A DNA stretch of 64,000 nucleotides, taken from contig JAKSGN010000043.1 in the NCBI GenBank assembly GCA_024180945.1, positions 372,001 through 436,000 of the forward strand. The letters run 5' to 3'. The notes below the pieces were generated by a model, which searched no databases, had not been told where the DNA came from, and saw nothing but the letters and a program-made list of their open reading frames with translations. Source of the DNA: Macrophomina tecta (Eukaryota; Ascomycota; Dothideomycetes; Botryosphaeriales; Botryosphaeriaceae). Position 1 is the first letter of the stretch, and each line of letters starts with the position of its first letter. Below are positions 23,734 to 36,600 of this stretch, piece by piece. The translations under genes were made by a program, and so were the position numbers.

Positions 23734-25466
23734 ATGTCCAGGGCCGCCCGACAGTGGTACCAGAAATGGTCTTGGTACGATGTCAGAGAAAGCAAGGAGG
23801 AGCGGCGGCTGCTGCTGAAGCAGGACTGCATGATCTTGGCCTTCGGATGCCTGACATTCTTCACCAAAGTCGGCTCCACACGCTCCCCTGTGTTACTGCT
23901 CGCTGATTCGCGCAGTTTCTTGATCTTCAGGCTTTCCAAAATGCGTATGTCACGGGCATGAAGGAAGACGTCGGCATGGAAGGGAACGACCTTCAATACA
24001 CTACCGGTGTTTTCCAGGCTGGATACTGCGCCATGATGGTCCCGGCAAACCTCCTTCTCACTCGCATTGCGTACTGTCTCAGCCCAAGCACGCTGGGACC
24101 GAGTCTGACAAGCACACAGGCCGAACGTCGTGATCCCTCTCTGCGAAGTCACCTGGGGCTGCCTCACGCTTGCCACCGCGTTTGTGGACACAGTGTCCCA
24201 CGTCTACGTGATCCGCTTCTTCAGCGGCGTCTTCGAGACCGTGGCCTACCCTGGCATCATCTACTGCATCGGGTGCTGGTACAAGAAGTCTGAAATGTCC
24301 CGGCGGCTCTCATTGTTCTACATTGCTGGTCCGTTGGGCACAATGTTCGCCGGATACCTCCAGTCCGCCTGCTACACAAACCTCGATGGCGTCCGCGGCC
24401 TTGCCGGCTGGCGCTGGCTGTTCATCGTGTCAGTCGCTTCCCTCAGCTCACGTGGGCCTTCTGCAGAGACTGACTGCTCGCAGCTGTGGCTGCCTGACCA
24501 TTCCGATCGCCATTTTCGGCGCCGTCGTTTTCCCCTCTCGTCCTGATTCTGCAGTTCCCAGCCGCTGGTTGAGCGAAAGCGAGATCTCCATGGCACGTCG
24601 CCGTCTCGCAACCGATGGCAATGAGGCGCCCAAGGTCCAGCTCACCCGCTCCGTCGTCGCTGCCGTGTTCAAGTCATGGCGCTGGCACGCCTTCGTGCTG
24701 CTGTACATCGTCTTCAACCAGGCCATGATCACGAACGGCCAGCCCTTCTCGCTCTACCTCAAGGCGCATGCCGACCGGTACTCGCCCAGCGAGATCAACA
24801 ACATCCCAACCGGCCAGAGCGCCGTGTCCATCGTCGCGGCGCTTGGCTTCTGCTACTGGGCTGACGTGAGCAGGAACCGCTGGCGGCCGAGTCTGGCCAT
24901 CTGCGTGTGCATGGCCTTCGGAAGCGTCTGCATGGCCGTGTGGCACATCCCGGTGGGCCTGAAGCTGTTTGCATTCTACGTCGCGGGGCTCGGCGGTGCT
25001 CTCAACCCACTGTTCATGAGCTGGGCATCCGAAGTCGTGAGTCTCTCCCTCTTGCTCGGTGCGGTCCATTTCGCTGATTGCCGTCTTCGAGACCATGCAC
25101 TCGGCCGAGGAGCGCACCGTGGTCGTTGCCAGCATGAACGCTTTTGGCCAAGCGCTTCTTGCTGGCTTGAACATTGTGACATTCCCGACTCCGCAGGCCC
25201 CGCGATTCAAGGTGAGTCCTGTATGGCGCCCTGGCGTGCGCTCACTGACGTTGCTCCAGTTCGGCTGGTACTGGGTCATGGCGAACAACATTGTCCAGAT
25301 ACTTCTCGTGGTCGGCATTGCCGTTCTTCACACCCGGCAGAAACGGAGTGAGAAGTGTTTGATCGAAGGCGTCGAGGCTGATGCTTTCGATGAAGAAATC
25401 AACGCCGACGGCGTAGATTTACCGAAGAAACGAGATTCTATCTTTAAACCCACAGTTGTCGAGTAG
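23734..25466 (+). CDS. MFS transporter, anion:cation symporter (Dal5/TNA1-like) family
   Basis: Plasma-membrane transporter of 492 aa, about 12 predicted helices. Relatives in the ACS family carry organic anions such as allantoate, nicotinate or pantothenate; the substrate here is unknown. Exons: 23734-23868, 23916-24070, 24120-24428, 24484-25036, 25092-25211, 25260-25466; the five introns are 47-55 nt, all in phase, most with CTGAC/CTGAT branch sites. Family marks are KWSWYDVRESKEERRLLLKQD at the cytosolic N-terminus, FQNAYVTGMKEDVGM before helix 2, IPLCEVTWGCLTLATAF, RFFSGVFETVAYPGIIYC, and AEERTVVVASMNAFGQA in the second half. The hydrophilic C-tail ends FKPTVVE. It probably moves the cluster's product or substrate. 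Confidence 0.88.
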
Positions 25467-25499
25467 TGTGGAGAAAGAACATACTTTTTGATTATCGTC

Positions 25500-25756
25500 T
25501 TCTATCGAGTCATAATACTACGCAACTCCGGAGCATAAGGGCTTCGTAGTCTTAGAGATAGAATGCCCGCATGGGAAGAAGTACCGCAACAGTTAGAAAG
25601 GCTTTTAAGTAATAGACTTATACGGCTAAAACTCCGGTAGGGAGAAACAAGCTATCAGTGAACGGGCTGCGTACGGCCCTAGACAAGGCAGCATCTAAAG
25701 CCCGCACGGAAGCAATGTCACGCTTGTGTATGTAGACTGCGAGTTCAGTGCTTATT
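25500..25756 (+). mobile_element. Relic of a family-1 Gypsy LTR, not RIP-mutated
   Basis: The order and spacing of GGGAAGAAGTACCG, GCGTACGGCCCTAGAC and AAAGCCCGCACGG follow the LTR of element 1 (31580-31760), with many ordinary substitutions but with CpA and TpG kept. So it is an old, diverged piece, cut off at the right by the 124-bp solo LTR. Boundaries are approximate. Confidence 0.5.
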
Positions 25757-25761
25757 GCACT

Positions 25762-25885
25762 TGTGGAATTTGATGAAGAATGAGAGTCTTGGTGATCAGC
25801 AGGAGCAGGAGGACAGGGGGCGCCCTCTTATACCTGCTACTGCCAAGCTCCACTACTGAACCTTAAATACACGAAAGTTCCAACA
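25762..25885 (+). mobile_element. Small solo LTR, 124 bp
   Basis: Starts TGTGGAATTTGATG, ends GAAAGTTCCAACA, with target duplication GCACT at 25757-25761 and 25886-25890. Its inner GAGG...CCTCTTA stem resembles that of the 155-bp Copia-type LTRs at 15251 and 16772. No RIP signature. Confidence 0.8.
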
Positions 25886-26224
25886 GCACTGAACTTTTTC
25901 TGCTTCCTGCTGCGCATGGCCAAGTGGAAACGCGTATATACTGGGTCCTGCAACACGATTTCCATGAGGAAGTACCGTTACAGCGGTAGAACGATCAATT
26001 GAGAATCCTAGAGGGGAACATGGACCCCAAAGAAGAGATTACGGGCCCAGGAAACCGATTCAATAGGGCGAGGGGGCAGGATACATAGCCATCAGCTTTA
26101 TTCCTTACTATCGCAAGAGAAACGCGTGGTAGAGACTAAACTCGGTTCGAAGCAGCCTTACGTGCAATTGCATATACACAACTCTAAAACTTGAAGTTTT
26201 AGGATGACTAGACAGAAATATACA

Positions 26225-26361
26225 TGTGAGAATATCACATGTTTGTACATTCAAGCTAGCTTAGTCACGGAAGAGAACGGATAAGAGGCCTTCCCCTGAG
26301 CGGCCCTCTCAGTCCTCATGCCACTCATTCTCAATTGATGGTATCACCACCAAATCCAACA
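26225..26361 (+). mobile_element. Small solo LTR, 137 bp
   Basis: Starts TGTGAGAATATCACATG, ends CCAAATCCAACA, with target duplication ATACA at 26220-26224 and 26362-26366. A stem GATAAGAGG...CCTCTCA lies in the middle, as in the related small LTRs. No RIP signature. Confidence 0.8.
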
Positions 26362-26366
26362 ATACA

Positions 26367-28778
26367 CTTCAACCACTAGTGCCTTGATCGTTATATGGAG
26401 TCTGCGCCGGTGCAAGCACTGGGAGCTCCCTAATATTATTTCGCGAAAGTATTTCGTGCTTATCACCTATAGTATCATTAATCTGCCTGCTATTCTGACA
26501 ACGATGGCAACCGTTTGAGGAGAAGGCCGTATCCACCATTCCGCGATGAGCTACTGACCGCTTAGGTTCCTCGAAGAGGCCTAACGGCATGAAGTATCCC
26601 TCCTGGCAGCTCCTTTAGCTGGGAAACGCTCACTTCAGATTTCAGCACGTTCAACGCACACGCAGTGGCGCTTGAGCGGTTCGCTTCCCCAGCTTGGGCG
26701 TCGTAGGTCTCTACGATCTCGACCATAGCACAGGTTTCGACGTCTTCCAACGCCTGGTTCAAGATGTGTGGGTTAGCCGTTTCGCAGGCGTAGCGTGCAG
26801 AGCTGCGGCGTGTGCGCCGCGTACTCGACATAGAAACTGTTGACGCCGCAGCCAGCTTGGAGACCAGCATCGGCAAGGACGAGACTGATGCGCTTCGTGG
26901 GCAGTCTTGATGGTTAGTAGATTATGAGGCGACGGAAGGGTGTGCACAAGCGCTGGTATAAGCTATTAAGGCAATGGAAGACGACCAGGTTGCGGCGGAG
27001 CGCGCGGTTTTCCGCACCCACAGCTGTATTCATGATGTCGAGCTTGTGCATTATGACAGATAGGTAGCTAGGCGGCTCTCCCTGCATTGAGGTTATAGCT
27101 GTGTTGTTGGTGGCAGTAACGAAGTTTCGAGTGTCTTAGGGTATTGGGTAAGTTGGTAAGAAGTCGATCTCATGCTCGACCAATGTAAAGAAAGCACTTA
27201 AGCGCGCTATTCACCTTGCATGGCTCCGCCTTGCACACTTCGTCTAGTTGACATGTCTGGGCTTTTTGCTTTGCTCTGCTGGCCATCTCGTGAGCGAAGA
27301 CAGAGGGTAGAAGAAAAGTCAAAGAAGTTGGAGACGAGGCGAGAGACACTTTGGAGAGGAGGGAAGTTGAATTGATAATTTTGAGGCAGTCCTGCCGCCA
27401 GTGAGGTACCAGTGGTGCAGTGTTCCTTTTTGCAAGATAAAAGTCCTTGTTTAAAGCTGGGTTGCTCTCAGGCTTTCTATCCATATTCCATATTCCATAA
27501 AGGCCTCTCTGGATTATGGATTATGGAATAGGCTTCATATGGAAGTTTATTCCATACGTATGGAATAGAGCAATTGACGTCACATATTGCCACCCTCTTC
27601 TTGCAAAAATCCTCGCGTTGATGCTCGCCATCCAGCCGTAACACTCCCATCCTCATGTTGTTCCTCCACCAAGTCAATCGGAATGCCTTGCGTCATGCCG
27701 CTTTTAATCCAGCTCTTCATACACTCCCCCCTCTCGACTGTATGACTCCCAAGCTGGCATCTATCCCATGATATTGTACGACGTGCGCCTGAGAAGACAC
27801 CTTCAGGTTCGCCAGACATTGCGGGTATGGAAAGAATAATTCCGAGGGCATCATTGGTCGAAGTTGACTCACCTACATCTGAGGCGTGCACAGGGGCAGG
27901 GCCGCGGTGCGGGAGCAAATCCGACTAGGCGCCCGTGCCGTGATCACCATTAAGTCTCCGAAGGGTTTGGACGAGCGGCTGGTTCTAGGACTTAAATGGC
28001 TAGGTTTCGAGCTAGGCCTTGACCTCAGCCGCGGGTGCGGTAGCCTGCTTATAAAATGTTTACCCTATATAGTCTAGGGGCATTCTCAGTTAGCCAAGCT
28101 AAAACTAGGATTATTGTCGAAGTAGAGCACGGAGTATACCGAAGTCTTTAAATTGCGAATCCTAAGATCACCGTTAATAAAGTGGAACGAGTGGCTGCAG
28201 GTTCGTCATCCCTTGGCTACAGCTGTCCCCGTAGGTTATTAGTCTTCCATCAGCTGCCAGCCAAATTCTTTCTCACCGTGCCCTAACAGCCCCTTCCTCA
28301 CCCGATTATTTCTGAATCCGTGTCTAAGCCACAAACTTCAATCCGCGCCGTCCGCCAACTGGAAGCTCTCCCGTTCACGCTAGATAAACTTCACCAGTGC
28401 GTTAAAGCCGCACTTCTCGAGTATTAACCATGCCACCTCTCGAATAAATAAGGCTAAGGACATTCGTTAAGGCTAGGAAGTACCTCCAAATCATTTCAAG
28501 AGATGGCGTCGGAAGGCGGCCCGCTGTAGCCTAGAGTTAGTATCGCGTAGCGCATGATAGCTACGCGCCTTGATTGCCTAGAACTTAGGGGTAGCTAGTC
28601 CCCGTATTGGAGACTATCTAAAACCATTGCTTACTACTAATCCTAAAAGGCTTCTTTATTTAAAGTTGTGCCTGTACCCGCACTCTATATATGTTATTCC
28701 TACTACTACCCTTCTTGCACGCTTTTACGCGTACTCTACAGGATTCTCCTCTTATTCTCTACAATAGCCGTGGCCAAG
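26367..28778. other. Gene-island intergenic region, no recognised gene
   Basis: GC-balanced DNA. Minus-strand frames at 26562-26876 and 27170-27484 and a plus frame at 27886-28077 have no start context, introns or motifs I recognise, and I do not call them genes. A run of direct and inverted ATTCCATA motifs lies at 27480-27566. GGAGCTCC also occurs at 26422-26429, but without the AGGN extension. Confidence 0.4.
27480..27566. repeat. Clustered ATTCCATA direct/inverted motifs with 18-bp palindrome
   Basis: CCATATTCCATATTCCATA, then GGATTATGGATTATGGAATA, then the perfect palindrome ATTCCATACGTATGGAAT at 27549-27566. The arrangement can form hairpins and may be the remnant of a small inverted-repeat element. 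No target duplication identified. Confidence 0.6.
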
Positions 28779-30153
28779 ATGAATCTTAACCCCGCGCAAA
28801 AAGACTTTATGCGGGAACAATGGGTGGAATATTCTATTATGATGTTTTTTCTTGCCCTACGCTTCTACGCTAGATGGAAGGTCGTCGGCTTCTTAAACTT
28901 TTCATGGGATGATTTGTTTGCTAGTTTCTCTATGGTAAGTTGCGACAATGTTAATAGTTTGCGAGTACTGATCGAGACGAAGGTTTTTGCCACATCGGGT
29001 TCTGTTCTTCTACAACTCATCCGTGAGTCATCTTAATTAGCCTTCTAAGGTCTTCGCATCTCTTAACTTCGGAAGTTCACTATGGGGATATCTCCGCATT
29101 TGATGAGAATAGCATCAAACTACTCTCCCCAGCGCAAATTACTGCTGCCGTAAAAGGATCGAAAATTAGTATAGCCGCTTGGATATCGTACGTGAGTTTG
29201 ATATGGACACTGAAAGGCCAAGTGTTGGGATATTACAACCGGCTTAGGTATGTATTGCACCCAGATTTTCCGTGAACACAATTTCCTCAAATATTAGTTC
29301 GGTTAAGGCTACTGGCCTGACACGATTGCATTATCTAGTGCGGGTACCAAGCAGCATAAGTGGGTTAAAATCATAGCCGTTGTCTGCTTACTGTCATGGT
29401 TCGCTCTGATCCTCTTCATCCTCTGCCGCTGCACACCGATTTCGATGGCCTGGCACGTCCCCGGGGATAGACCCCGATGCCTAGGGATATACCGACTAAT
29501 CCTTACGATTATGATCCTTAACGTTACGTAAGTAGGACCAACTGCCCTTCCCTTGGCGCTCTCTAACTATTTCAAGCAACGATATCGGTCTCGTTTTCAT
29601 CATCGCGAATCTTTTATGGCTTGCCAAAATCCCACTTCGCCGGAAGTTGCTGATTGTCCTTCTTCTTTCCTCGTCCTTCTTTATTATCGCCTGCGCACTC
29701 CTCCGCGGCCTCTTAGCTAGGGGCCAAAATTTAACATCGATGCGATGGGGCACCCGCGAAATATTCGTGTCCATCATCGTTATCTCTATCCCTCCGATTG
29801 TACCTCTTTTCAGCAAACCTGCCAAGGCTGGATACTCTTATGAGCACTACACTTCAAGAGGCTTAAGAGGGAAGTCGATGAGCTCAAACGGCCAGAAGCC
29901 TATTCCGCTGCGCGATATAGGCCCGGAGCGTTGCAGTACTTCGGCTAGGGATGTCGAAGAGCGGTCGTTCGGCAGCAGCAAAGAATTAATTGGAGATTAT
30001 AACATTGACCATGGTAAGAGAATGAATGTTACAACGGAGATTGACATTTCCGACTCTGATCCTCTTCGGGAGCCGAGGGCTATTAGTGAGGAAGGAAGCT
30101 GTTCCCGTATTAATAGTTGTGAACGTCTTGAAAATCCCCCTATTATACGCTAA
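28779..30153 (+). CDS. Rhodopsin-like 7TM membrane protein, second copy of the family
   Basis: Second fungal rhodopsin-domain protein, 377-379 aa. Proposed exons: 28779-28934, 28983-29022 (or from 28977), 29076-29247, 29339-29527, 29577-30153; introns GT...AG, in phase. Marks are RFYARWKVVGFLNFSWDDLFA (helix 2), GSKISIAAWISYVSLIWTLKG with YYNRL, KWVKIIAVVCLLSWFALILFI, a CRCTPISMAWHVPGD loop whose two Cys are typical, then NDIGLVFIIANLLWLAKIPLR and a final helix near SIIVISIPPIVPLFSKP. The cytosolic tail is long and Ser/Arg-rich. An open frame runs upstream to 28668, but family proteins usually start near the chosen ATG. It is quite different in sequence from the copy at 3962. Sensor role inferred from the family. 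Confidence 0.75.
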
Positions 30154-31043
30154 TCTACGCCTAAAGCCTTCTCTTTTTTTCGTTATTTCCTGCTGATGAG
30201 CGTGGAAGGTCATGAGGTTTCTCGTGCATTCACCACTGAGGTAATTGCCGGATTAGCACTAGTTAGCGTATTTTGATAGTTTTGGCTGCCACCGCGTACT
30301 TCTACTGTCGGCACCGCACCCACTCCATCACCTACGTGTAAGCAGCTCTGCCGCGCAGGCAGTAAGGGAAATTAGGAGGGCACCAGGCCCCAAATATAAC
30401 CAGCGGGCCTTTACCTCTAAAGATCCGAACACCAAAGAGGGATGGTAAGCCGTATAGGGTTTACCTTAAGTGGGTACAAGGAGATAGACGAGAATAGGTA
30501 GGGCGAGTAATGGGACTGAGCACTGCGTGCGAAGGCCGGGTTACTAATAGAGTCCAAATTCTATTGTTGAAGTTGACCACGAGGGTCGAAGCTATCTAAG
30601 GACTGTGGTTTATATACACGTAGGGAAGTATCTATAATCTGGTATTGGTCTTATTGATGTCTCCCTATGGGATACATAACCTAGAGATCAAAGAGGATTA
30701 ATCTGATAATAATAATAATAATAATAATAATTTATACACCCCATCGGCCTCCGCGGACCATAGGAATAAGGAACGCTAATCTACGCTAATCTATATTAGG
30801 ATCCCGGTTTTTTTAAGGCCTAGCATGCTATATATTAAGAAACTATTCCTTCTCTTCTATCTAATAATCTAAAACACAGATATAAATAAAAGTACGACTC
30901 GAGGAAGCTAGACGAAATGCAAGAAATAAAAGAAAGAAAATATAAATATAGAGCTATTCTTTATAAACCCCTTAAGCTATTTCCTTCGAGACTACTTCTC
31001 GAGTGCTATTAGTCCCTATATATCATGAACCGAAACTAGTAAC
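30154..31043. other. Intergenic, GC-balanced passing to AT-rich
   Basis: No gene seen. It contains an (ATA)n microsatellite at 30705-30732 and a short duplication ACGCTAATCT near 30772-30792. RIP-type composition begins at about 30830. Confidence 0.5.
30705..30732. repeat. Trinucleotide microsatellite (ATA)n
   Basis: About nine uninterrupted ATA/AAT units at the edge of the gene island. Confidence 0.9.
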
Positions 31044-33699
31044 TATTAAATATTAATAAGTAAGCTTATATAAGCATAGCTTATTAATATATTACTTAAG
31101 GTATTATAATACTACCTAAGGTATATAACGAATATATCTAGAAGTTATAGCAGTAGCAAACTATAGTAGTAAACTATAGTAGTAAACTAAGGTAGTAAAA
31201 TTTATTACTATACTTTACTAACTAATAACTAAATAGATATAACCCCTACTAAAATGTCTTTTATATATTATAAAAGTTTAATTATTTCTAGTTATTATAA
31301 TATAAAAATTATATAAAACAGATAAAAAATAGGGCTAAAATCTTATTTCTTATAAATTACCTTCGTTAGATTTCTAATACGATATATCTAGAAGATTCTA
31401 ATTATATAAGAAATACCTATATATAAAGAACTCTAGATAGTACCGTAGTTTCGCTCTTTAAGACGCGTAATACTTATAAAAGAAATATAAGCTAATAAAA
31501 ACTTTATTTCTTATTTTTATCTCCTCTTTTATTCTTTTTTATTAAATCTTCTATCTATTATAAACCCTAGAGGACAAGGGCTTTATAACACCATGGATAG
31601 AAGGCCTGTACGGGAAGAAGTACTATAGGGGCTAAGAACCCTTATAGGTAGTAGAGCCGCACGGCCGGAACGCCCGCACGGAAAAACTAGCCTTAAGAAA
31701 AGAAGGCGCGTACAGCCCTAGACTAGATAGTAATAAAAGCCCGTATGGGAGTAACGCCCGCGCAGTATAGCGACTACTCGAAAAAATAGTAGAACCGAGT
31801 TCCTATAGGGGAAAAACACCTATAGAAGAAAGAATATAGATTAGAAAACTAACTTTAGATATAAGAAATAAATAAGAGAATAGCGAATATACCGTCCACT
31901 TATCTAGGTAGAAGTTAGGTTTTAGAAAATAGGCCTTAGCGCCTAAGTTATATAAAGACCTACTAAGGTCCACCTTAGATCTATATAAATCTAAGGCTTA
32001 TACATTTAAACCCTAAAGATCTAATATATATAAATCTAGATTATTATAGCTTTTCTATAGTATATAGATATACTTATTAGATAGTACTTTAACTTTTATA
32101 GTTAACTTAAGATTCTAATATAGACTTATTAGAGATAATAAGCCTAACGTATACTATATACTAATCTATTACGTAATTACTATCTATTATTTTAATTCTT
32201 TACTCTTCTCTTATTCTTTAAGGTAAACCTTATCGCTATCTAACCCTACTAGGTAACTCTAAAGCCTAGTAGAAGAGGCCGCTATTATACTTTAACTACT
32301 ATTTTTATAAGAAAAGGTAGTTCCGAGAAGAGAAATACTTAATAATAAGATAGTATTACCTAATACCTAATACTAACTAAGTAATATAATAAATAATATA
32401 GATATAAATAATAATAGTTCTTTATAGCTAACTATAGCTAACCTCTTTTAGGTTATCTAAGATATATAAGGCTAGATTAGTAAACTTCACAGATAACTCT
32501 AAGAGTAAACTAATAAGAATACCTAGCTCTACTAATAGATAGGCGAACTTTATAACTAAGCTATTTTAGCTACCTATACTCTAGTACTAGTACACGCTTT
32601 AATATTTATAGTAACTTAACCCCCTAATAAAAGTACGAAAATAGCTAAACTAGATCTATTTTATAGTAATTAAAAGAAGCTCTAAATCTTTCTCTTATAA
32701 CTTAATCTATACTTCTTTTTTAACTCTAGAGACTTTCCTATAAATAATAAAAAAGTAATATTCGCTACTACCTACCTCCGTAATATTATAGTATAGTGGT
32801 TCGAGCCCTACCTTAAAGACTAGATAAAGAAAGAACTAGAGGTATATAAAAAAGATACTAAAAAGGTCTTTAGTAGCTATAAATACTTTATAACTTAGAT
32901 TAAGTAGAGCTTTAAAGACCTTAATAAAGTTAATAAGACCTAATAAACTATTATAAATATCTACTAGAAGATCTTAGTAGTAAATTATACTACGGAGTTC
33001 TAGAAGGCCGTGGCGTACTTAGATAATTAGTCTAACCGCGCCCTTATAGACTACTACTACCAAGGACTTAAGAAGGGGGTTAAAAATTAACTTATAATAT
33101 AAGATAACCCTAAGACTCTAAATAATCTTATTAAGCTAGTTATTAAATATAATAACCGCCTCTTCGAGTGCTAATTAGAGAAATATAAGAGAAACTATAA
33201 AGCTAATACCTTACGCCCTATACGGCTACGCTATATATAAAAGAAAGGCGACGCTATAGAATTTAACACCGCTTAATAAAATAATAAGGGTAACTAATAT
33301 AAACGGCGACCCCGGCATCTATAGACGAAGTAAGAAGTAGAATACTTTAATAAAGAACTCTATATCTATTATAGAGATAAGTAGAATTCCTAGTACTACT
33401 ATCTATAATAAAATAAAACTAGTAAGACTACTGCCGTCGCTACTTAAGAAGAAGAGAAACCCCGCTTTACGTCTACTCTAAGTAAAGAAGTTAACTATAT
33501 AGCTATAAGCTAGACCACCTACTATAATAATACCTATATAACCTATTAAAGCGATAAATAAGCTACTAAATAGTACTCCTCTAAGTCGCGATAGCTAAAC
33601 CTAGCTATGCGTAATAAGAAAATACTAGAAATTAATAACCTAATTAATAACTTCCCCTACGATAATAAGCTAGTTAATAGCGATATAGATAAACTCTAT

Positions 33700-36600
33700 A
33701 ATAGTATACCCGAATCTAGCAAAGTAAGAAATATAGAGCGATAATAAGACTAAGCTATACTTACCTAAATTATAAAATATCTAAATAAATATAGAGATAT
33801 AAAGTATATTAAACCTAGCTTTATTTTAATAATTAACTAGACCTTTGGATTAAGAATAGACCTACTACCTTAGTAATACTAGATAAAGAGTAGGAAGCTT
33901 AGCTTCTAGTTCTATAAAGATAGTATATAGTACTTCTAAAAGAAATTACTCCTTACCTTAGTCGATAAAGTAGTAATCTAGCTCGAAAGCGAGGCCTAGA
34001 AAGTATAGTAATAACGAGACCTCGCGTACTTACGGAATATAGCGCTTACTCTCGGTATATACGAAATAGTAATAAGGGTATAAGATATTCTATAATAGGT
34101 TTTAAAGAAGAAACATACTATATCTATTTTTAAATACTAAGTCTATAATAACTAAATCTATTAGAGGCACCGTATTAGACGCGGATACTAGACCTAGTAG
34201 AAGAAATTATTAATTCTAATAAAGAACTAGAACTTCTACTTCTACGAGAAAATAGTAAACTAATATTTATTAAAAAACTAAATAGCTTTCCTAGCTAGAA
34301 ACCCTAGAAAGGACCGCTAGATAGGTCCCTTAACTAGATTATATATATACTAAATAGTATATATACCTTAGAAAAAGTTCTTAGAATACTAGTAACTATC
34401 TATAGATAAACCGCGATAGCTATACTTAATAGTAGAGTAGAGGGTAATTTTATTAGCTATATCTTAACTATCTAAAATAATATTCAACTTATAAGGAAAG
34501 ACTATCTCTACTTATTAAAAATAGTAGATAAGTTAGCTACCTTATATAATAAAGAATAGATTCGAGTTAAAATAGAACCTATAAAGCTTACTATTAAAAA
34601 ATATATAGAGAAAATTATAGTTAACGTAATCTCTATACTAAAATATAATATTATTCTAGAAATTCTATAGTTTAAAACTCACGAACTATATATCTAATAG
34701 AAGAAAAGAATAGTTATTTTCTCGAATAAGAAATATACTAAGTACCTAGTAACCGCTAAAAAGATACTAATGGTTAAGAAAAACCCTATAGATATCTAGA
34801 AAATCTTAATAAATATATTTAACTATATAAGAAACTAAGAAAAAAAGGTATATATAATCTTTATTAAAATAAGCCTAGAATATAAATAGAAAATCCTAGT
34901 TTATATAATAAGAGGCCTTCGCTAGAAGAATAATAATATTCTAAAGTTAGTTAAAGAAGACTATCCCTAGAGAATCTATAAAAAATATAACTTATTCGCT
35001 TATAAATAAATAGATATTATTAAATAAGGTATTTTAGTAGCTAAAGATAACGTAGGCCTTAGCGGAATTATAAGACTTACTATAGATAAATTAGTACTAA
35101 TATTAAAACTAGAAATTATTTTATAAGACTTCTAGAATCTCTAATAACTATTCTAGAAAAGAAGTAAAAAATAGCTATCTAAATATAAATTCTAGAACTA
35201 CGAGATACCCCTTATACTAAAAATATAACCCGTGTTTAAGCCTATATACTCGCTCTTAAAAAAAGATATAGAGGTCTTAAAAAAATATATTAAAAAGAAT
35301 CTAGAATAAGAATATATATACCCATTATTATTATTAGCTAGTTATTTTATTCTATTTATTCTAAAGAAAAATAGTAAACTACACCTCTATATTAACTATA
35401 AATAACTAAACGATATTACTATTAAAAACTAATACTTACTATCTTATATTAATAAGCTATAAGATAAACTCTATAACGCTAAGTATTTTACTAAGCTAGA
35501 CCTCTAAGAAGGCTACTACCTAGTCTATATTAAGAAGAATAAAGAGTAGAAAATAATATTCTAGATAAGATTTAGATACTACGAGTATATAATAATATTC
35601 TTTAGGCTTACTAATATACTAGCTATCTTCTAGAGCTTAGTTAATAATACACTATATTCATATTTAGATATATTCGCTTTAGCTTACCTAGATAATATTC
35701 TAATATACTTAGAGACGCCCGAAGAATATACTAAGTATATAAGAAAAGTTCTATAGATACTAAATAAACGAAATCTCTAAGTAGCCCTAGAAAAAAGCGA
35801 ATAGTATATATAGAAGATAAAGTACCTCGGGTTTATTATTACTTTTAGATATATTAGTATAGACGATAAGAAACTAGACGCTATAAAAAATTAGTTTATA
35901 CTAAAAATTATTAAAGAAGTAATGCTTTCTTAGATTTACTAACTTTTACTAAAAGTTTATTTTAAACTATATAAAGGTATTAATACCTCTTATAGACCTA
36001 ATAAAGAAGAAATATAGATTTATATAAAAAGAAAGATAATAAATAGCCTTTAACTTACTAAAGTATATATTTATAAAAGCCCCGATCTTAGATATTTATA
36101 ATTCTAATCTATCTATTATAGTCGAAACTGACGCCTTTAACTATACTATAGAAGTAGTCCTTAGCTAGTTAGATAAGTAGAATAAACTATACCCTATCGC
36201 CTTTTATTTAAGAAAAATAATAGGCCCTAAGAAGAACTATAATATCTATAATAAGAAGCTTCTAGATATTATTATAGCCTTTAAAGAATAGAGATACTAT
36301 CTTAAAAAAGCTAAATACTAAATTATAGTATACTACGACTATAAGAACCTATTATACTTTACTACTACTAAGAAACTAAACCGATAATAAATTAAATAGA
36401 TAAAAGAACTAGTAATATATAATATAAAAATTATCTATAGAAAGAAATCTGAGAATACTCGTGTAAACGCGCTAAGTAGGCGAACTAACTATATTAAAAA
36501 AAACTAGGTCTATAGCCTACGATATTTAATATATAGAAAGATAGGTCTTTTATATCTACTAGCTATAGCTACTAGATTACTACTATTTATAGTATTAAAT

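Noticed and set aside
24674..25318. Minus-strand frame of 214 codons
   Set aside because: Shadow of the MFS transporter exons.
26562..26876. Minus-strand frame of 104 codons
   Set aside because: Reads like plausible protein in part but has no recognisable family, no neighbours and no splice partners; not enough to call a gene.
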